Source: Singulisphaera sp. GP187 | GTDB taxonomy: Bacteria > Planctomycetota > Planctomycetia > Gemmatales > Gemmataceae | Direction: 5' to 3' | NCBI GenBank assembly: GCA_945861245.1 | Contig: CAMAUE010000002.1 | Span: 1 to 64,000, forward strand | Length of the DNA stretch: 64,000 bases | In this document: positions 50,961 through 60,177 of the stretch, piece after piece | Layout of the letters: every line of letters starts with the position of its first letter | How positions within the stretch are numbered: the stretch's first letter is position 1 | Notes under the pieces: generated by a model | The model's database searches: none | Told to the model about the DNA's origin: nothing | Seen by the model: only the letters and a program-made list of their open reading frames with translations | Program-made: the position numbers and the translations under genes

Positions 50961-52220
50961 ATGGCAATCCAACCGATGCAGAACCTCGAGAAGGCGATCC
51001 GGCAAAATGGCCTGGTGCGCTTCATCGAACATTTCGCGCAACAATATCCGGATTCGCATTTGAAGGATATGATCGTCGACCGGCTAGGCCCCAATCGCGA
51101 GATGGAGGTCCAGGGACACGAGGTCATCAACTTCGGTTCCGACAGTTTTCTGGGACTGGATCAAGACCCGCGCGTGCGTGAAGCGATCGAGCGCGGCTTG
51201 CATCACTGGGGTTCGCACAATGGCGCGTCGCGCGCGTTTTCGTCGGTGCGTTCAAACGAGCAAGCCGAGGAAAAATTAGCGGCCTGGCTGGGCACGGAAG
51301 CAGCACTCATCTATCCATCGGTGAGCCTCACCAATCTCGGCGCGCTGCCTGGCCTGGTGACGAAACGTGATCTGCTCGTTATCGATGAACATGCTCATAA
51401 TTCGATGCAGGACGGCGCCAGGATCGCACAGGCCAACGGAGTGCGCGTTGTGCCGTTCAGCCATTGCGACCCCGACGATCTCGATCGCACGCTGGAAGCC
51501 GCCGGCGAGTATCGCGTCGCCGTCGTCGCCATCGACGGCGTTTACAGTATGACCGGCGCCCTGCCGCCGCTCGCTCGGCTCAACGAAGTCTGCCTGCGCC
51601 GCAACGCCGTGCTGTATGTCGATGACGCGCACGCCACGGCGGTTCTCGGCCCCCATGGTCGAGGCACGGTGCTTGACGCCCTCGGGACCTATGACAACAC
51701 CTTCGTCATTGGCTCGCTGTCGAAAGGTTTCTCGTGCTTCGGCGGTTTCATAGGCTGTAAACGCGAGTTCAAGCAGCTGCTCAAGATTCGCTCGAACACG
51801 TTCATTTTCGGCGGCCCGGTTCCGCCCGCCTACCTCGATGCCATCTGTGTCGTGTGCGATATTCTTGCCTCAAGCGAATACGACATCATCCGTGCTCGCT
51901 TGACGCGCAATCTCACGCAGCTTATTCGCGGCGCGGAGCAACTCGGATTGGTCGTTCTCGGCGGCGAAACGCCAATCGTGTCGATTCTCGTCGGCGACGA
52001 AGACGTGACGTTGCAAGCGGGCAAATTCCTGTTCGAGCAAGGCTTTTATGTTCAATCGGTGACGTTCCCCGCTGTGCCCTATCACGCCGGTGTGCTGCGC
52101 ATCCAGGTGAACGCGAATCATCAACCAGGCGCTATCACGGGCCTAGTTCACGGGCTGGCGAAACTGGCAGAATCGTTCGCATTGCCGACCACACGGAATG
52201 AATTGCGTCGCGCTGCATAA
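50961..52220 (+). CDS. Alpha-oxoamine synthase (PLP aminotransferase class I/II)
   Basis: A 419-residue PLP enzyme of the family that joins an acyl thioester to an amino acid with loss of CO2 (8-amino-7-oxononanoate synthase, glycine C-acetyltransferase, serine palmitoyltransferase). INFGSDSFLGLDQDPRVREA and WGSHNGASRAFSSVRSNEQA are characteristic, DDAHATAVLGPHGRG supplies the PLP-binding Asp and His, and the Schiff-base Lys is in VIGSLSKGF at about 256. It is longer at the N-terminus than BioF by about 25 residues, more like serine-palmitoyltransferase-type members. The ketosynthase pair encoded divergently could supply an unusual acyl chain (inference). No biotin genes are nearby. Confidence 0.88.
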   Translation: MAIQPMQNLEKAIRQNGLVRFIEHFAQQYPDSHLKDMIVDRLGPNREMEVQGHEVINFGSDSFLGLDQDPRVREAIERGLHHWGSHNGASRAFSSVRSNEQAEEKLAAWLGTEAALIYPSVSLTNLGALPGLVTKRDLLVIDEHAHNSMQDGARIAQANGVRVVPFSHCDPDDLDRTLEAAGEYRVAVVAIDGVYSMTGALPPLARLNEVCLRRNAVLYVDDAHATAVLGPHGRGTVLDALGTYDNTFVIGSLSKGFSCFGGFIGCKREFKQLLKIRSNTFIFGGPVPPAYLDAICVVCDILASSEYDIIRARLTRNLTQLIRGAEQLGLVVLGGETPIVSILVGDEDVTLQAGKFLFEQGFYVQSVTFPAVPYHAGVLRIQVNANHQPGAITGLVHGLAKLAESFALPTTRNELRRAA

Positions 52221-52323
52221 CGTGACAACTCATTCAATAAACAAATGCGTTTGGCGGGTGCTTTTTTCAGTACGTACTGGACAGACCTAGCCGTCGCGCC
52301 TTCGCCAAAGAAACCAAACCCTC

Positions 52324-52851
52324 ATGACTATCCGTATCGGAATCGTCACCATCTCCGATCGCGCGAGCCAGGGCGTCTACGAAGACAAAGGCGGCCCGGC
52401 GATCCAGGACTGCCTGCGCGAAATTCTGGCCTGCACGTGGGAGCCGATCCCGCGGTTGATTCCCGACGAACAGCCTACCATCGAGGCGACACTTAGGGAC
52501 TTATGCGATACGGAAAATTGCTGCCTCGTCGTCACCACGGGTGGCACGGGGCCGGCGCGACGCGACGTCACGCCCGAAGCGACCGAAGCCGTGTGCGACA
52601 AGATCCTCGACGGGTTCGGCGAGCAGATGCGGGCCGTCTCGCTCAAAATCGTGCCGACGGCAATCCTCTCGCGGCAAATCGCGGGCATCCGCGGCAAGTC
52701 GCTGATCGTGAACCTGCCGGGCAAACCCAGCGCGATCCGCGATTGCTTGCTCGCCGTGTTCCCTGCGGTACCGTATTGCATCGACCTGATCGAAGGGCCG
52801 TTCCTGACGACGAATGAAAACGTAGTGAAAGCGTTTCGGCCGAAGAAATAA
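52324..52851 (+). CDS. mog: Molybdopterin adenylyltransferase
   Basis: A 175-residue MogA/MoaB-fold protein of molybdenum cofactor synthesis, which adenylates molybdopterin before metal insertion. VTISDRASQGVYEDKGGPAI begins the fold, and the substrate-binding motif VVTTGGTGPARRDVTPEATE and the later NLPGKPSAIRD match the family. Its presence on the same segment as a molybdenum hydroxylase subunit (44758-47025) is notable, though they are 5 kb apart and not in one operon. Confidence 0.93.
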   Translation: MTIRIGIVTISDRASQGVYEDKGGPAIQDCLREILACTWEPIPRLIPDEQPTIEATLRDLCDTENCCLVVTTGGTGPARRDVTPEATEAVCDKILDGFGEQMRAVSLKIVPTAILSRQIAGIRGKSLIVNLPGKPSAIRDCLLAVFPAVPYCIDLIEGPFLTTNENVVKAFRPKK

Positions 52852-53400
52852 GCGTCGGACTTCTCGATAAGCGTTCGCTGGTTGAGGCCGATTTCTGGAA
52901 TTATGGAGCTAAACTGCGGGCGGTTGAGAATTGTTGCATTTTCAGAGCCTGAGCGCCAGCGAATGGCCATGCGGTGCCCTTCGCTGGCGCTCAGGCTCTG
53001 ACCGGACAAAGTCATCCGCTCGAAGTATTATCACCGCTGGGGATCATTTAGTTCAGCGACGAATGGCCAAGTGAGTGACAATGGTCAGCGATGGTTTCCG
53101 CAGAGAGCGCTGTCGCAACATCGGCCTCGAACTGGCCGACGGTCGCGGAGATATTGAGGGCCAACCTTGTCTGCTTGTTGGGATGGGTTGATGGGTATCC
53201 CAAGTCTGGCAGGCGGTCATTGTTCGCTCAACGCCAACTGAACTCTCTCAACCTCATGACGGACAAGTCGTTGTCGCTGAGTGAATTTTATTCGTGTCAG
53301 GACCCTTTGATGTAAGTGTATATACTTATTCTGACGAATCTTGATACCTTTTCCCGTGCATACCGCGATCTGAAACGATCAAGCATTGATCTGTATGGCC
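52852..53400. other. Intergenic region with repeat G
   Basis: A family G repeat fills 52911-53030. The remainder (53040-53400) carries no convincing gene: a 74-residue plus frame at 53091-53315 has a poor start and no recognisable content. Both flanking genes (mog plus strand, comEC minus strand) converge here, so no promoter is required. Confidence 0.55.
52911..53030. repeat. Repeat family G, copy 2 (about 120 bp)
   Basis: Same unit as 38909-39026: ACTGCGGGCGGTTGAG, GCATTTTCAGAGCCTGAGCG, the hairpin GAGCCTGAGCGCCAGCGAA / TTCGCTGGCGCTCAGGCTC, then GACCGGACAAAGTCATCCGC. The loop between the arms differs in sequence. Confidence 0.85.
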
Positions 53401-55929
53401 TTACCGCTTCGCTGTGTGCAAGGGTAGTCGCTGCGCCGGCGGGCCACGGAACGTCTCGACGAGCATGTCGTGTTCAGTTGGCCGAACCGTGATCGCGCCG
53501 GTGGGCCAGGTGGCGAGGTAGGTCGCGCCGTGGGATTCATAGGTCTTGATACTCGCACGCTCGAACTTGGGCGAGGTCTGGCTGCTGACCACGAGCTTCG
53601 GTTTCGCCCATTTCGCCAGGGCCGGGTTGTTCGAGCTTTCGCTGCCGTGGTGTGGAGCCATCATCACGTCCACGGGCGTCGGCGGTTGACTGAGGAGCTG
53701 CGTCAAGCCTTCCTTTTCGAGATCGCCCGTCAGCAGCATCGACCAATCGGCATGCGTGACGTGTAACACCAGGCTGCGCGTATTCTCGTTGCCCGCAGGC
53801 CCGACGGCCGGCGGATGTAGCACGCGAAAGTGAACGCCATCGACCTCCCAACGGCTGCCGACCTTGACCACTTCCATGTCGATGCGCTGCTTCTCGATCG
53901 CTGCGAGCGTCTTGCGAACGCCAGCCGAATCGCGCTCGGCAAACGTCGGCGTGCAAATAATACGATTGATGGCGAAGCGCTCGGCGAGTTGAGGCAAGCC
54001 GTTGAAGTGATCGAGATCGGCATGCGACAGGATCACGTCGTCGATTCGGCAAATGCCGCGCGACCAGAGGAATGGCGCGATATGCCGGCGAGTCACATCC
54101 GGCCCGGCCGTCGCGCCGGCGTCGTAGACGATGACCCTGCCCGACGGCGTCTCGATCACCGTGCACAGGCCATGCCCGACGGCGACAAACGTGCAGCGCA
54201 ACTCGCCGGGCCGATGCGGCGCGAACACTAGAGCCACGCCGAGCACCCACCAAGCCGCGCCGACGCCGATCGCGATTCGCGTGGCATTACCGACGATATA
54301 CGACGAAATACCTATAAATAATCCCACGCAGAAGACCCACGACCACCACGCCGGCACATCGGGCACGAACACGTATGCGCCGGGGACCATTAAACCGATG
54401 TCCACCAGCCAATCGCCCATGCCCAGCGTGATCTGCGTCAGCCAGCCGAACAACCAGGCGAGCGGGGGCAGCCAGGCGGCGAACAACAAACACGCGAAAC
54501 CGGTCACCAGCGCGATCGAAGTCAGCACCACCATCGGCGGGCCAAGCAACAACGCGATCGGCGATACGTTGTGATAGTGATGCGCGACCAACGGCGTGAT
54601 CGCCAGCCAAACCATGGCGTTGACGACATAGGCTGCAAAGGCCGCCCGCGCCAGCCACAGCCCAAGCCACACGGGCCAGGATTGCGATTGGGCGATTAGG
54701 TCTTCGAGCGCATCGGGCGGCGTATCGGTCCAGCGCGAGACGCCCCAGGCCAGCACGGCACTGGCGAGGAACGACAGCTGGCAGCCCGCGTTGAAGATGT
54801 CGGTCGGGTTGACCGCGAGCACGCCGATCCAGCCAAGCGCGAACGTGTTGGCGTACGACACCGGCCGCCGCAGCATCACGCCGCCGCAGTAGGCCGCGAC
54901 GACCCAGGCAGCCCGCATGACCGGAGACCGACCGCCCGTCATCATCGCGTAAGTGATTAGCACCAGGGCGATGATCGGCGCCGCCGAGCGCCTGCGGTTG
55001 CCGGCGATGCGAGCGCTGAACCAGAACAGCCAGGCGAGCACGACGAGATGCTGCCCGGAGATCGCGAGGACATGGACGATGCCGCTGCGTTGATACTTGT
55101 CCCAGCCGGCGCTGCCTAGCCCCGAGCCTTCGCCGAGCAGCAGTGCTGACGCCAGATCGTGATGGGCCGACATGTTTTGTTTGAGCGACGCCTGCCCCCA
55201 TTCGCGCACGACGGCGAGCACGCCCCACAGCGACGTTGGCCAACCGCGACGGACGAGCTGCGCCTCGTCGGTCTCCAGCACAGTCAGTGTCGTCGTGATG
55301 CCTTGATCGCGCAGGAAATCCGCATAATCGAACTCGCCCGGATTCATCGGCTCGCCCGGATGTGCCAGTCGGCCCAGCAGTTCGACCTCGTCGCCAGCGG
55401 TGAACGGTATCTCGGCGAATCGGCCCTGCAGAGTCACCTGCGATAGGCCGCTGCAGCGCATCCATTGGCGATCGGTAATGTCCTGGCGTTCAGTGACGCG
55501 CACGGCAAAACGCACGGTCGGCTTGGCGGATTGTGTGCGCAGCGGATCGATCTGGCCTGGAAATGAAATCGGCGCGGAATGCACGACACCACGCAGCCGA
55601 GCGATGTGTGGCTCGCGGGCGGCGTGTCGGCTGAGATCGTCGGCGGGGAGGTAATGGCGATGCCAATGATGGAAGGCGGATCCGAGCGCGATGAGCGTCA
55701 GCCATAAGGCAACGAGTACGATCCGCGTGTCGCCACGAAATGCCGCCACTGCGACGGCAGCAGCACAAACAAACGCGGTCACGAGACTCGTTTCAAATGG
55801 GATGACGAGATGCCGATCCGCCACGATGCCCACGGTAAGTGCGAGCGCGATCGGCACGAGCGGCGCGGTCCAGAACCCCAACGATCTTGGGGCGACGAGC
55901 ATCGATGAAACCATCCGCTCCAACTTCAC
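53401..55929 (-). CDS. comEC: ComEC/Rec2-family DNA uptake channel
   Basis: An 842-residue polytopic membrane protein that carries single-stranded DNA across the inner membrane in natural transformation. The N-terminal third has membrane helices and a DUF4131-like soluble part (VRVTERQDITDRQW, PGEFDYADFLRDQGITTTL). The competence domain follows, with HVLAISGQHLVVLAWLFW, and the C-terminal metallo-beta-lactamase domain shows DDVILSHADLDHFNGLPQL and MAPHHGSESSNN, so all three family parts are present and length is normal. The longest frame begins at GTG 55929; ATGs at 55914 and 55902 are alternatives. No other competence gene is adjacent, although the three Tad-type pilus genes lie 4 kb away. 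Confidence 0.93.
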   Translation of the reverse strand: MKLERMVSSMLVAPRSLGFWTAPLVPIALALTVGIVADRHLVIPFETSLVTAFVCAAAVAVAAFRGDTRIVLVALWLTLIALGSAFHHWHRHYLPADDLSRHAAREPHIARLRGVVHSAPISFPGQIDPLRTQSAKPTVRFAVRVTERQDITDRQWMRCSGLSQVTLQGRFAEIPFTAGDEVELLGRLAHPGEPMNPGEFDYADFLRDQGITTTLTVLETDEAQLVRRGWPTSLWGVLAVVREWGQASLKQNMSAHHDLASALLLGEGSGLGSAGWDKYQRSGIVHVLAISGQHLVVLAWLFWFSARIAGNRRRSAAPIIALVLITYAMMTGGRSPVMRAAWVVAAYCGGVMLRRPVSYANTFALGWIGVLAVNPTDIFNAGCQLSFLASAVLAWGVSRWTDTPPDALEDLIAQSQSWPVWLGLWLARAAFAAYVVNAMVWLAITPLVAHHYHNVSPIALLLGPPMVVLTSIALVTGFACLLFAAWLPPLAWLFGWLTQITLGMGDWLVDIGLMVPGAYVFVPDVPAWWSWVFCVGLFIGISSYIVGNATRIAIGVGAAWWVLGVALVFAPHRPGELRCTFVAVGHGLCTVIETPSGRVIVYDAGATAGPDVTRRHIAPFLWSRGICRIDDVILSHADLDHFNGLPQLAERFAINRIICTPTFAERDSAGVRKTLAAIEKQRIDMEVVKVGSRWEVDGVHFRVLHPPAVGPAGNENTRSLVLHVTHADWSMLLTGDLEKEGLTQLLSQPPTPVDVMMAPHHGSESSNNPALAKWAKPKLVVSSQTSPKFERASIKTYESHGATYLATWPTGAITVRPTEHDMLVETFRGPPAQRLPLHTAKR

Positions 55930-55978
55930 GAAATCGTGGCACGAGAAAAAATGCCCTTAACGGGTGAGTTTGATGCTT

Positions 55979-56061
55979 TTCCGAGCCGCGACCGTCAGGG
56001 AGTGGCCGACTGGGTGCCGTGCGTTTATCGTCGGCCGCTCCCTGACGGTCGCGGCTCGGAA
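55979..56061. repeat. Palindrome family H overlapping a gene end
   Basis: 32-base arms TTCCGAGCCGCGACCGTCAG... / ...CTGACGGTCGCGGCTCGGAA with one mismatch and a loop of about 19 bases. The right arm overlaps the last codons and stop of the DUF2784 gene (stop at 56025), which therefore ends SEPRPSGSGRR. Confidence 0.9.
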
Positions 56062-56510
56062 ACTTCTTGAGTCGTCGGAAGTTGGCGTCGAAATCGCGGC
56101 GGGACCAGGAAGACCGTCGCCAACGTCAGCCCGGCGAAAACATAGTAGCTCGCATCCAGGACGACCCCATGTTTGCTCGCGTCATAGAATGTGAATTTTC
56201 GTAGATGCCGACTGATGAAACCGAAATCGTCGTCGCTCCAATTTTGATTGCGGAAGTCCGGATCCAATTGTCCCGCCTCGATCTGGAGATTGTATTCCAG
56301 GGTCGTGAGCGGGCATTCGAACTCGACCATCGCTTCCACCGCAACGATGACGATCGTGCCGACATGTGCGACCCGAAACCACGGATTGCGAATCCAGCGC
56401 CAACGAAGCCCCCATCCGATCAGGATGGCGACTTGCCCCAGCACGACAAACGCAATGATCGCGAAATGGATGATACTAACCAACTCGGCCAACACGGCGT
56501 AGATATTCAT
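56025..56510 (-). CDS. DUF2784 membrane protein
   Basis: A 161-residue membrane protein. IIHFAIIAFVVLGQVAILIG, NPWFRVAHVGTIVIVAVEAM and CPLTTLEYNLQIEAG are the DUF2784 pattern, and a last helix is DASYYVFAGLTLATVFLVPP. Function is unknown. The final 11 residues come from palindrome H and are probably not ancestral. The ATG at 56510 was chosen because the first membrane helix starts there; the open frame upstream has no homology. Confidence 0.85.
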   Translation of the reverse strand: MNIYAVLAELVSIIHFAIIAFVVLGQVAILIGWGLRWRWIRNPWFRVAHVGTIVIVAVEAMVEFECPLTTLEYNLQIEAGQLDPDFRNQNWSDDDFGFISRHLRKFTFYDASKHGVVLDASYYVFAGLTLATVFLVPPRFRRQLPTTQEVSEPRPSGSGRR

Positions 56511-56814
56511 GTGTGTGCGTTCCAACGAGCAGGTGGGCTTTGGCAGTTTCCCGCGGCCAGCGAAGCGGATCTCTTGACGGCAGGTGTGCACAACGGAGCT
56601 GAGCATACCTGCGAAGCCTTCGTTGCGGTACGTTCTTACCTACCGGTGAACGCCGCGAAGGCATGGATGGGGTGATTGTATTAGAGAGCCTGGATGGGTG
56701 CTACGCCGCCGGGCTGAAAGGCCGTAGCCATGCATTCCACCTCTATCGCCTTCTCTCACGCCTGACCATTTCCGCCGCAAGTCGTAAAATTCGCATTTGG
56801 CTTTCGATTTTACA

Positions 56815-56859
56815 TTTGCCGCTTGCTGTTTGGCGAGCGCTAAGCCGCGAGCGGCAAAC
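56815..56859. repeat. Palindrome family A, copy 6, in the mutS leader
   Basis: TTTGCCGCTTGCTGTTTGGC and GCTAAGCCGCGAGCGGCAAA pair with a very short loop. The hairpin ends 13 bases before the mutS start at 56873, close to the ribosome site, so it may affect translation. Confidence 0.75.
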
Positions 56860-56872
56860 AGAGGGCGGGTTC

Positions 56873-59377
56873 ATGGCCACTCCCATGATGCAGCAGTATT
56901 GGGATGCGAAGAATCAGTATCCCGGCATGCTGCTCTTCTTTCGCATGGGGGACTTTTACGAACTGTTTGAAGACGACGCGAAGACCGCCGCCAAGGTGCT
57001 TGGTCTGACGCTGACGAGTCGGGACAAAGAAATCGTGATGGCCGGCTTTCCGCATCATTCGCTGGAGATGCACCTGCACACGCTGTTGCGGGCGGGCTTT
57101 CGTGTCGCGGTGTGCGATCAAGTCGAGGAGGCGTCGCAGGCGAAGGGCCTCGTCAAGCGGGCGGTGACGCGCGTGGTGACGCCGGGCACGGTGACGGAAT
57201 CGGACCTGCTCGATCCGAAACAGAACAACCACATCGCCGCGGTGTTGCCGACGACGGCGAACGGCACGACCGGCCTGGCCTGGCTGGATGTCTCGACGGG
57301 GCAGTTTCACGCGATGGATGCCACGCCCGATCGGCTGCGCGATGAGCTGTCGCGCATCACGCCGACGGAATGCATTTGCCCGGAAGGCTCCGCCAACACA
57401 CTCGCCCCGGTGCTGTCGCGCCTCGCCGTTGTGCCCGCGCTCTCAACTCGGCCTGACTGGACGTTCGACGCGCGCACCGCCCGAGAAGCATTGGCCAAGC
57501 ATTTCGGCGTATCGACATTCGCCGGCTTCGGGTTCGATGATTCGCAAGTCTGCCTCGCCGCCGCTGGGGCACTGCTCTTGTATGTGCAAGAGATGCTCAA
57601 GACCGACGTAAGGCACATCCGTCGGCTGTTCCCGTATGCCGCGGGTAATGTGCTCCAGCTTGACGATGTCACCCGCCGCAGTCTGGAGTTGACGCGCACG
57701 CTGCGCGAAGGCGATCGGCAAGGCTCGGTGCTTGCCGCCATCGACCGCAGCGTGACGACGATGGGCGCGAGACTATTGCAAGAATGGCTGCTGGCGCCGC
57801 TCGCCGACCGCGCCGCCATCGAAGCAAGGCTCGACGGCGTGACCGAACTGCTCGACCATTCGACGTTGCGCAACGAGCTGCGCGAATCGTTCAAGGAGGT
57901 ACACGACCTGCAACGCCTGACGACGCGCGCCAGCACCGGACGCGCCTTGCCACGCGATCTGGCAGCCATTGCGAGGACGTTGCGCTTTCTGCCGACGATC
58001 AAGGCGAAGATCGCCGCGCGCAAGTCGGCGATCCTGCGCGACCTCGAAGCCAACCTCGAACTCTGCCAAGACCTGCGCGGCCTGCTCGACTCGGCTCTCA
58101 TCGACGAACCGCCGATAAGTCCGAAGGAAGGCGGCCTGATTAAATCGGGCTACAACGCCGAGCTCGATGAGCTGCGCGACATCGCCAAGGGCGGCAAGGA
58201 ATGGATCGCACGGTTCCAGGCGGCCGAGATCACCCGCACCGGCATCAACTCGCTCAAGGTCGGCTTCAACCATGTCTTCGGCTACTACATCGAGATCACG
58301 CACACGCATCTCACCAAGGTTCCCAGCGACTACCAACGCAAGCAGACGCTGAAAAATGCTGAGCGCTATATCACGCCGGAGTTGAAGGAATACGAGGAAA
58401 AGGTACTCTCCGCCGAGGAGAAGAGCCAGGCCCGAGAATACGATATTTTTCTTAATCTGCGTGACCGCGTCGCCGGCGAGACACATCGGCTATTGCAGAC
58501 GGGCGAAGTGCTCGCGAATCTCGACGTGCTCGCATCGCTCGCGGAATTGGCGTCGTCGCGCCAGTACGTCAGGCCGACGCTCGTCGACGAACCGGTACTC
58601 GTGCTCAAAGATGGCCGACATCCCGTGCTCGACCAAACGCTGCCGCCGGGGACGTTCGTGCCGAACGATGTGATGCTGGGAACAGGCGACGGCATGTTCG
58701 CACTCATCACGGGACCTAACATGGCAGGTAAAAGCACTTATATCCGCCAAGTCGCGTTGCTCACGCTGCTCGCGCAGATCGGCAGCTATGTGCCGGCGGC
58801 GAGCGCGACGGTCGGCATCGCCGATCGCATCTTTACACGAGTCGGCGCGTCGGACGAACTGAGCCGCGGGCAGAGCACGTTCATGGTCGAGATGACCGAG
58901 GCGGCCAACATCCTCAACAACGCCACGCCGCACAGCCTCGTGATACTCGACGAGATCGGCCGAGGTACGTCAACGTACGACGGCGTATCGCTGGCCTGGG
59001 CGATCACGGAGTACCTGCACACGCAGGTCGGTTGCCGAACGCTGTTCGCGACGCACTATCACGAGTTGGCCCAGCTCGCCGAGACGTTGCCGAACTTGCG
59101 CAATTACAATGTGCTGGTGCGCGAGTGGCAGGACGAGATCATCTTTCTGCACAAGATTGCGCCGGGCAGTGCGGACAAGAGCTACGGCATCCATGTCGCG
59201 CGGTTGGCAGGCGTTCCGCCGGAAGTGCTCGATCGGGCCTCGCAGGTATTGAAGCAGCTCGAATCGCACCATCTTGACGAAGAGCTGTCGAAGCCGCGCT
59301 TGCGCAAGACGAAGAAAGTGATCCGCGAGGTAATGCCGATGCTGTTCGACATGGATGAGGGTGACGCGCTGGTCTAA
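56873..59377 (+). CDS. mutS: DNA mismatch repair protein MutS
   Basis: An 834-residue mismatch-recognition ATPase. The N-terminal mismatch-binding motif GDFYELFEDDA is at about 25-35 (the FxE element). The connector, lever and clamp domains follow (KSGYNAELDELRD, GINSLKVGFNHVFGYYIEIT). The ATPase has Walker A GPNMAGKSTYIRQVALL at about 613 and Walker B DEIGRGTSTYDGVSLAWA at about 692. Length is normal for MutS1. The ATG at 56873 was chosen because the conserved N-terminus (PMMQQYWDAKNQYPG) begins there; 70 more codons are open upstream but read through a palindrome. mutL is not in the window. Confidence 0.96.
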   Translation: MATPMMQQYWDAKNQYPGMLLFFRMGDFYELFEDDAKTAAKVLGLTLTSRDKEIVMAGFPHHSLEMHLHTLLRAGFRVAVCDQVEEASQAKGLVKRAVTRVVTPGTVTESDLLDPKQNNHIAAVLPTTANGTTGLAWLDVSTGQFHAMDATPDRLRDELSRITPTECICPEGSANTLAPVLSRLAVVPALSTRPDWTFDARTAREALAKHFGVSTFAGFGFDDSQVCLAAAGALLLYVQEMLKTDVRHIRRLFPYAAGNVLQLDDVTRRSLELTRTLREGDRQGSVLAAIDRSVTTMGARLLQEWLLAPLADRAAIEARLDGVTELLDHSTLRNELRESFKEVHDLQRLTTRASTGRALPRDLAAIARTLRFLPTIKAKIAARKSAILRDLEANLELCQDLRGLLDSALIDEPPISPKEGGLIKSGYNAELDELRDIAKGGKEWIARFQAAEITRTGINSLKVGFNHVFGYYIEITHTHLTKVPSDYQRKQTLKNAERYITPELKEYEEKVLSAEEKSQAREYDIFLNLRDRVAGETHRLLQTGEVLANLDVLASLAELASSRQYVRPTLVDEPVLVLKDGRHPVLDQTLPPGTFVPNDVMLGTGDGMFALITGPNMAGKSTYIRQVALLTLLAQIGSYVPAASATVGIADRIFTRVGASDELSRGQSTFMVEMTEAANILNNATPHSLVILDEIGRGTSTYDGVSLAWAITEYLHTQVGCRTLFATHYHELAQLAETLPNLRNYNVLVREWQDEIIFLHKIAPGSADKSYGIHVARLAGVPPEVLDRASQVLKQLESHHLDEELSKPRLRKTKKVIREVMPMLFDMDEGDALV

Positions 59378-59719
59378 CACGTCGGTGTTCGGTGCAAGAA
59401 AGGTGGCTATCCATCATTGCCACGGCCGACAAAAGCCTATACGAGCCGGAAGCGTAAGCGACGGATTTCTCCAGCCCGTCGCTTACGCTTCCGGCTCGTA
59501 AAGGCTTTTGTCGCGCGTCCACCCGATTCAGGTACTCGCATCAAAACTCAGTTCGGATTTGCATTCATCTAGTTTTCGACCTACGTTTCATCAGGCGATA
59601 ACCCCAACTGCCATTGGTCGCTGTTTCTCTGTGATTTATCCTCGTTGCGGATAACATTTTGGCCGATGGCGCTCCCTTTGCGTTGTTGCGATCCGAAATA
59701 GCATCGGCAACGCCCGAGC
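59378..59719. other. Intergenic region with palindrome E
   Basis: Apart from the family E palindrome (59428-59513), 59514-59719 shows no gene or clear promoter upstream of the Tad cluster. Confidence 0.6.
59428..59513. repeat. Palindrome family E, copy 2
   Basis: Inner arms ACGAGCCGGAAGCGTAAGCG... / ...CGCTTACGCTTCCGGCTCGT; outer arms CGACAAAAGCC / GGCTTTTGTCG extend the stem to about 37 bases per side with a short loop. The outer CGGCCGACAAAAG word is shared with the family D copy at 60619-60730. Confidence 0.9.
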
Positions 59720-60157
59720 ATGGATTATTCGATGCAATCTCGTCACACGTTGCGAACCAATCCCGAACGATCTGGCGCCCATACAGTCGAGTTCGCGCTC
59801 GTGTTGCCAGTCTTCGTGATTTTCATTTTCGGTTTAGTCGAGGTCGGCCGTGGCATGATGACCTCAACACTATTGACGAACGCCGCCCGTGCGGGTTGCC
59901 GAACCGGTACCTTGCCAAACAAGGCGACTTCGGATGCGACCGCCGCCGTGGACGATCTCCTCAAGACGGGCGGCATCTCGGGCTATACCACGACCGTCAG
60001 CGTGAACGGCAGTACCACCGCGAACGTATCCGCCGGTGTGACCGGCGACACGATAACCGTCCTTGTCACCGTTCCCGCGAGCAAGATATCGTGGATTCCC
60101 GGTGCTGGATACTTGGTCGGGAATATCTCGGGAACGTTCTCGCTGCCCCATGAATGA
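59720..60157 (+). CDS. TadE-like pilus assembly protein 1
   Basis: A 145-residue pseudopilin-type protein. After a basic leader comes RSGAHTVEFALVLPVFVIFI, the TadE motif with its Glu, then a helix and NAARAGCRTGTLP. TadE-like minor pilins take part in Flp/tight-adherence pili. It is first of three genes; the next start overlaps or closely follows this stop. The pilus ATPase, prepilin peptidase and secretin are not in the window. Confidence 0.88.
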   Translation: MDYSMQSRHTLRTNPERSGAHTVEFALVLPVFVIFIFGLVEVGRGMMTSTLLTNAARAGCRTGTLPNKATSDATAAVDDLLKTGGISGYTTTVSVNGSTTANVSAGVTGDTITVLVTVPASKISWIPGAGYLVGNISGTFSLPHE

Positions 60158-60177
60158 CAGGAATGGAGAAGACTACC

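Noticed and set aside
53091-53315. A 74-codon plus frame between mog and comEC
   Set aside because: No ribosome site, no recognisable content, and it lies between convergent gene ends.
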